In this document: one piece after another, positions 14,101-21,493 of the stretch
How positions within the stretch are numbered: position 1 is the stretch's first letter
How the letters are laid out: each line of letters begins with the position of its first letter
NCBI GenBank assembly: GCA_947184155.2
Contig: CAMXCT020006759.1
Location: 156,001-220,000 of the forward strand
Source of the DNA: Cladocopium goreaui
Lineage: Eukaryota > Sar > Dinophyceae > Suessiales > Symbiodiniaceae
Direction of reading: 5' to 3'
Length of the DNA: 64,000 nucleotides
Program-made: the position numbers and the translations under genes
Notes under the pieces: model-generated
Told to the model about the DNA's origin: nothing
Databases searched by the model: none
What the model saw: the letters and a program-made list of their open reading frames with translations, nothing else

Positions 14101-17100
14101 CGTATCCATAGGCCATCTTTGAGCCCTGCAACTGGAACTGTGTAAGCTGGGGATTTCTTGCAGATTTCTGAAGAGAGAGAGAGTCCCTGGATGAAACATG
14201 CACTGTTTAGTATGTAATTATGTATGATTTCCCCCCCAAAAGAATAGAAAAGTAATGAGTCAGTAGTCTAGTCGGGTTTTACTGTTCCTTCTATTTGGGG
14301 GTTGCTACATGGGTTTGGCTGAAAATAGGATACCCCTTAATCTAATGCGTTCTCATTTTCCCCGCTCAAATTGCCATTTGGGGAGTATACCCTATTTTCA
14401 GACACATCTAGATGTCACATTGTTGAATTGAAACATCCCATGAATGAGCAATAATGATATCACCATCACGTCCCCATCAAATCTCCACAAAAAAAAACGA
14501 ATAGATGGTAAATGTCCAACGTACGGGTCTGTCTTTAAATCATATCATATCCATTCTTATGTGGCTATGAGTCAAACCCTGGCACCCTAGGTAGCGTAGA
14601 GTAGATGGATTCAATGGATGGTTATTCCCCAAAATATGGTAATAACGTGGGTAAAACAATCATGAACCACCCATGTGGGAACGGTTCGTACTTATCCACA
14701 TTAACAGGGGATGGTTTATGACATTGGTTTGCCCACATTAATAGGTTTTGACCCATCCCCATCTGCGGCGAGGCTGCCGCGGACGCTTCCCCTGCGACCT
14801 GCGGGGACAAGTTGCGGTGTATTGGATGATTGGATGATTTGATATCCCCAGTTTTGTGTGTTTTTTGTGATGTTTATTATATGCCCCTAGTTGATATAAA
14901 TGATGTGGTACTGGCACCCAAATGGGTGATATACTGATTCTTGCATCTTCAAGTCATTGGTCTAGACACTTGCTAGTCGCTTCAATTTGATGGGAGGCTG
15001 CACGTCTTGTAAAAAATCGCAAGCAGGAAAAAAGACAAGAAGCTGAAATACCGATTTGAAATACCACGCGAGGTTGTCTAAAAATTTGGAACCCCCAAAA
15101 TCCAATGGTTTATCTTCACTTTTCCAAATTAAAATTGCCATTTCATGGGGTCTTCCATGGTCTTCCCCATTTTGCTCTGCCTCGACCTGCAGACTTCCCG
15201 GTCGCGCAATGTCCTCCTGGTTGGTTCATCGGGATCCCCGACAAATTCTGTTGGGTTGTACACTCTCCTATAATCACACGGCCTTGGCTCGTAAGTTCCT
15301 GATTCTTGGTTTCTCCTATCCGCATTTGATTTGCTCATATTCTCATTTATATATATATACTATATATATATATACAGTATATATATATACAGTGTATATA
15401 TATATATACAGTATATATATATATACAGTGTATATATATATATGTGCATACATATTCATATGGGCGCATATATACGCATACATATCTGTCTGTCTATCTA
15501 TATCTATATATCTATATATCTATATATCTATATATCTATATATCTATATATATCTATATATCTATATATCTGTATCTATATATATATACCTATATATATA
15601 ATCTATCTATATCTAATCTATCTATCTATATCTAATCTATCTATCTATATCTAATCTATCTATATCTATCTATATATATATATCACTCTATATCTATATC
15701 TGTATATCTATATATCTATATCTATCTTATATACACGTGTGTGTTTGTGTATGTTGTTTGTGATTCACAGGCCCAAAAGAATCAATGGGGTCTGGATCAA
15801 GAATTAACATCCACCTGGCCACCCTTCCTAGTAAATCGATCCTTTTTCCGGTACAACAATTTGGTCGGTCAATGAATATGGAGATGTAAACATCGAAAAC
15901 AATCCTGGGCTTAAAGGAAGCAATACAAAAATAAATATTGTGTTCTTGGTTACCATCAAACAAATTTTAGAGGTTCCTTCAAAATATGACCCTCAAACCA
16001 GTTCTAGGAAAAGCGAGACAGCAATACATATCTCATACCGTGATGATGTTGTACCCAAACTTAAACATGGGTATGAGGCAATGAACATTCAGAACTAGCA
16101 ACAATTTTCGTGCGAAAACCAGGCTACCATCCTTGTTTTAAGATCCATGGCCATAGATAAGATTGTATCAATAGAACCTAGAATATATTATATGTGACGA
16201 TATATATATATAACATATAATTATATACACATATCATATTAACAAATAATCACAATATCATATTATATGAATCATCTAGCAACCATTCATTTTGGGAATC
16301 TTCACCCAGGTCCCGGCTTGGTCCAAAACATGTCCTTCACGGCCTCTGAATCCGAGCGTTGCGCAGCCTCCTGAGTTAGTAGCTAATATCCGCGTTTTAT
16401 GAACGGCAAGAGATTGCTCTCCGGTAATCAAACATGGCAAACAAGAAAAACTCCATGTAGTTCGATGATTTTCCCAACTATAAACATCTATAAACCTCTA
16501 TTTAGTTTGGGGATATCCCAGCTAGTCATGTTTGATTCCCGAAGAGCAAATTGAGAAACTACCCGGAACATCAAGGTTACCCAGACAAGACTGGGAGCCA
16601 AGGGAAGCATCTGTCCTGTGGATTTTCGACTTCCGAAGGTTTTGGAAAGGTCTCTGCTTCCTTGACTTCCTCAACCTCCTCGGCTTCCTTGATTGCCAGA
16701 GGATCATGGAATCATGAAGTGCAAATCATCCATTTTGCAGACTGGGCTTCTTTTATTCTACTCAAAACATAATGGTTGGGGAGGCATTTGTGGAGCTCAC
16801 ACATTGCATGGAACGACAAATTCACATCAAATGTCATTCTGATTCAACTTCCTGGATTATTCTGCTTGAACATGTCTGAACATCACATAGAGGATCAGTT
16901 TGTTGGGAAAAGCCGCCAACCTTTATCTGGGTTTGTCCAAAAATGGAATACCTCAACTAGGGGTAAATCTGGGGACGAACCCATCTGATTGTGGTGACAG
17001 GCCAATTGCTCCTTGCCTCTTTGGCATTTTTGATTTCTGCTGGGCATTCCTGACAACGGAGTACATCAGAGTCAGAGGCACATGTGATCTTCTGCAGTTC

Positions 17101-19475
17101 AAATCATTGAGAGCAGTATGTCCTATATAGTATATAGTTTGCAGCAAACAAAGCTCTCAAAAGACTCAAGAGCATTACAGTATCGAAGCAGCAGAATGCT
17201 GTTGTCGTTCACTAAAGAGGCTCAATCGAGATCTTGTACACATAACATGTTTCTGTCATCGTTCAATGAGGAAGGTCAATGAACAGTGCGAACATGTACG
17301 CATGAGAAACGGCAGCTGGCAGAATAGCTTCTTGACATGTTGATGTAGCACGTCCCCAAACCACATAAAATTAGCCAAACATCCCGCAGCCATTGCGGAC
17401 CAGCAGGATGGATATCTACAACGATGGCCCTCTAAAAGGTACAGATCACACAAACGGGTTCAAGATATACTATAATTTGTTAAAATAATCCAAGACTGTT
17501 GCTGAAGCAGCAGTTGATAACCCTGTGGAAGTTTAACACTCTGTTATGGACACCATGGCCAGTTTAGTTCCATGATTTACAGAAAACAATGGAGATTTCC
17601 ATAGCAAACTGTTCGTTTCCTAGAGGGTAGCCTATGGTGTTGGCCTTCCGTTGGATTCCTCGATGCGTCAGGCCTCGATCTTGGTCGGGCACAGCGGTTC
17701 TTTCAAGCTCGGAGGTCGGAGATCGTAGGCCTCAGCAGCGGAATCGTCAGGGACGCACGATTCACGCACTGGAAATCACTGGAACAGGATGGTTTGATTC
17801 GAAATCCATCGGTTTGTCTGAAAATTTGGGTGAAAACCATGGAAAACTTCCAAATCCATCGGTTCATCATTCGTTATCCCTATTGAAATTGCCATTTGGG
17901 GGACCCCAGTTTGAGGCCAACCCATTAAAGCCTAGGTTGCGAATGGATTGCGACTCTTAGAAGCATCTGCTCCAGCGACCACTTTTGACAGCAAGAAAAA
18001 ATGATGGTCAACATCAACACCATCCTCATCATCCTCATCATCATCATCATCATCATCCTCATCATCATCATCAACCATAATCAACCATAATCAACCATAA
18101 TCAAACATCATCAACCATCATGAACCATCATCGACCATCATCACTGCCTACATGTTTCATGGTTAAGACTTCAAAACCAACAAAACAAATACTTAAACAC
18201 CCACTTTTGGTATTATCATCACGATGTCAATGAATGCCAATGAGATGGAAAGAATCATGGTCGCCCCCTTGTCGCAAAGCCACACTGTCCACGCTGAAGA
18301 AGGATGAGCTCGGTTTGAAGCGACTCAGCTTCTGCTTACGTTGGACCTGGCTGGGAAATCCCTGGACCAAATGGGGAAAACCCATGAAAACCCTAAGTGT
18401 GCCCATGACAGATCTTGCATATCCTTAGATATGTTCAAATCCCTGCGAAGGGCTAGCTTTTTCTTGAAATTCTGAATTCTGAAACTTCAAGTTGAAATCG
18501 GTCCGTATATATGTCGTCCTCAGGTGACAAATATGATATGGTCTGGGTGTGTTATTTGGGCATGGGCGAACGTAGGTTTTGGCGCCAATATGTTTAAATG
18601 TGAAATCATGAAACCAATGGGAATCTTCGAGCTAGCTATGTTAGGGTGAAGGAAAAACTGGTTCTCCATGGTTTCTGATGGCCTTATCCAATTTGTGTCA
18701 CGGATTTCCACAGATTTCCCATGGCAGTGTCTTCCTGTGTAAACGCAGCTGGAGACAGGAAACAAATCGAACTTCATGTAACTCCTGAATGCCAATTTCC
18801 AATCGCCATTATGTGAAATGTTCTAATCATTTTCTAAACGTTCCAAGACCCATGCGGTTGTTCCCATGTTGATGTACTCATGAGTATATAAATCAGTTCA
18901 GCTATGATCTCGGATGCTATGGCCTCTGCATGAAGAAGTCGAATCAGCGCCTCAAAAAAAGGCAGTTCCACTGAGAAGTCGAGCAGGCTCTGTTCCAGTG
19001 CACATCCAGGACTGAATCACTGGAAGCATATCAATCAGCAAATGCAGTACATGATAGCGAGTAATTTAGCTCATATGCCCATATATATATAATCTTAGGT
19101 GTATCTACATATATATATATATACATATACACACTATATATATATATATCATGATGTCCATCTATCATGCCTGATTTCTGTGTATCCAGGAACAGGTGGT
19201 GTTTAGGGCTGGATTTTTTTCCCAGATCCCGACGAGTTGACCAGGCACCACTGTTGCCAGTCCCAAAGCTCCAATCACCACCACATGAATGACTTCCTAG
19301 GCGAAGTGCTGGGAGATACCGCCACCACCTTGAAAAGACATGTGTGTCTCATAATAGTCATAACAACCATAATTTAAATATAGCACTAATGATGATGATA
19401 ATAATAATGATGGTACAAGTACTGCTGTCTCAGTCTGAGTAGTGTGAAAAAACACGTGCTGTTGTTATGATGGTG

Positions 19476-19512
<37 letters not shown>

Positions 19513-20589
19513 CCATCACCATCACCATCACCATCAAAATCATCAGGCTTCACTGTGATTCCCGGCCAGCCCCGCAAAGAGAGGTCTTTTCAACGTGGGA
19601 AATGCCATGGCGGAAGCCAAGAGCCACACCTGCCACGGGTTTCTGCTGGATGGTGCATGGTGGATACGAATTGAAACCTTTGGGGATTGTAAATGGTCTT
19701 CGGACTCATCGAACATTGGGAAAAAACATTGGGAAAAGGTTAAAAGAAAAACTTTCTAACAAACTTCTTGAGTTGTCCCAACTTTGTGAAAACCAATGGA
19801 AGAAGCCTCTACTTACTTTCATTGATGGAACAAGCCTTGTGTGCTTGGGACATTCAGGCATCATGAGCTTCTCGTAGTTTGGAATGTACCCACCAAACGT
19901 TAGTGACATCTTGAATATAAAGCCAGTACCAAGGTGAACAACCAATACCCTGAAGATCCCTCACATAATCTAACACGGCAATGGGAAATCCCCGATGCTG
20001 ATCCATTCATTGATGATCTTCCCCTTGCTGCACAGGGATTCACAGCGCCGAGGATTTGGTCAGTCTAGGCATCCCTACCGCTCGCAGCAAGCACGCTGCA
20101 GCCCAAACGCGCTGCTTGGTCACGCGAAGAAAGGGCATGAACCTTGGTTGGAAAGTTTCCATTGTGTCATGGGAAAATCATCTAGATCTGGATGTGAATG
20201 GCGGATGTTCCATCAGGATGTTCCGGAGGATATTGCATCACCAGAGGGTTTGACAATGCCAACTAGCTTGGGTCTCAGGTTTTCTTCGGTTTTCTCACCA
20301 AAATTTACGGGGTTCACATCCGTGTTACACTAAACTACCGGCTCAAGTGATGTTGAGCCCCAAGATTTTAGAACAACAGGAGGTGTGCGCTCATGTAACT
20401 GTAAATCTCCGTGTTTGCAGCTTACATCCCCATGGTTCAAAGTTCAAACCGGTGAGAAATCTCCAGGCCCGGTCAATGGCTCAAGGGGCTCCGTGGGAGG
20501 AGATGCCACCAAGAGAATGCTCACGGCAGCCTGGTCATCATCCAAGATTATTTGGTTGAAATTTTGAAACCTGTATTATTATTATTCTT

Positions 20590-20630
<41 letters not shown>

Positions 20631-21461
20631 GATCATCGTCAGGGAGCATCAACATCGTCGTCGTCGTCGTCGGCGGCGGCCGTCGTCGTCGTCGGCGGCG
20701 TCGTCGTCGTCCTCCTCCTCCTCATCCTCATCCTCATCCTCATCATCATTATCATCATCATCATCATGATCATCATCAGGGGGCCTCATCATCGTCGTCG
20801 TCGTCGTCGGCGGCGGCCGTCGTCGTCGTCGGCGGCGTCGTCGTCCTCCTCCTCCTCCTCCTCATCCTCATCCTCATCCTCATCCTCATCATCATCATCA
20901 TCATCATCATTTCATCATCATCATCGTCAGGGGGCATCATCATCGTCGTCGTCGTCGGCGGCGGCCGTCGTCGTCGTCGTCGGCGGCGGCGTCGTCGTCC
21001 TCCTCCTCCTCCTCATCCTCATCCTCATCATCATCATCATCATGATCATCGTCAGGGGGCATCATCATCGTCGTCGTCGTCGGCGGCGGCCGTCGTCGTC
21101 GTCGGCGGCGTCGTCGTCGTCCTCCTCCTCCTCATCCTCATCCTCATCCTCCTCCTCATCCTCATCCTCATCATCATCATCATCATCATGATCATCGTCA
21201 GGGGGCATCATCATCGTCGTCGTCGTCGTCGGCGGCGGCCGTCGTCGTCGTCGGCGGCGTCGTCGTCGTCCTCCTCCTCCTCATCCTCATCCTCATCCTC
21301 ATCCTCATCATCATCATCATCATTTCATCATCATCATGATCATGGTCAGGGGGCATCATCATCGTCGTCGTCGTCGGCGGCGGCGGCGGCCGTCGTCGTC
21401 GTCGGCGGCGGCGTCGTCGTCCTCCTCCTCCTCATCCTCATCCTCATCCTCATCCTCATCC

Positions 21462-21493
<32 letters not shown>

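Noticed and set aside
15330..15660. Long Tyr/Ile frames
   Set aside because: Translation of a TA/TCTA microsatellite.
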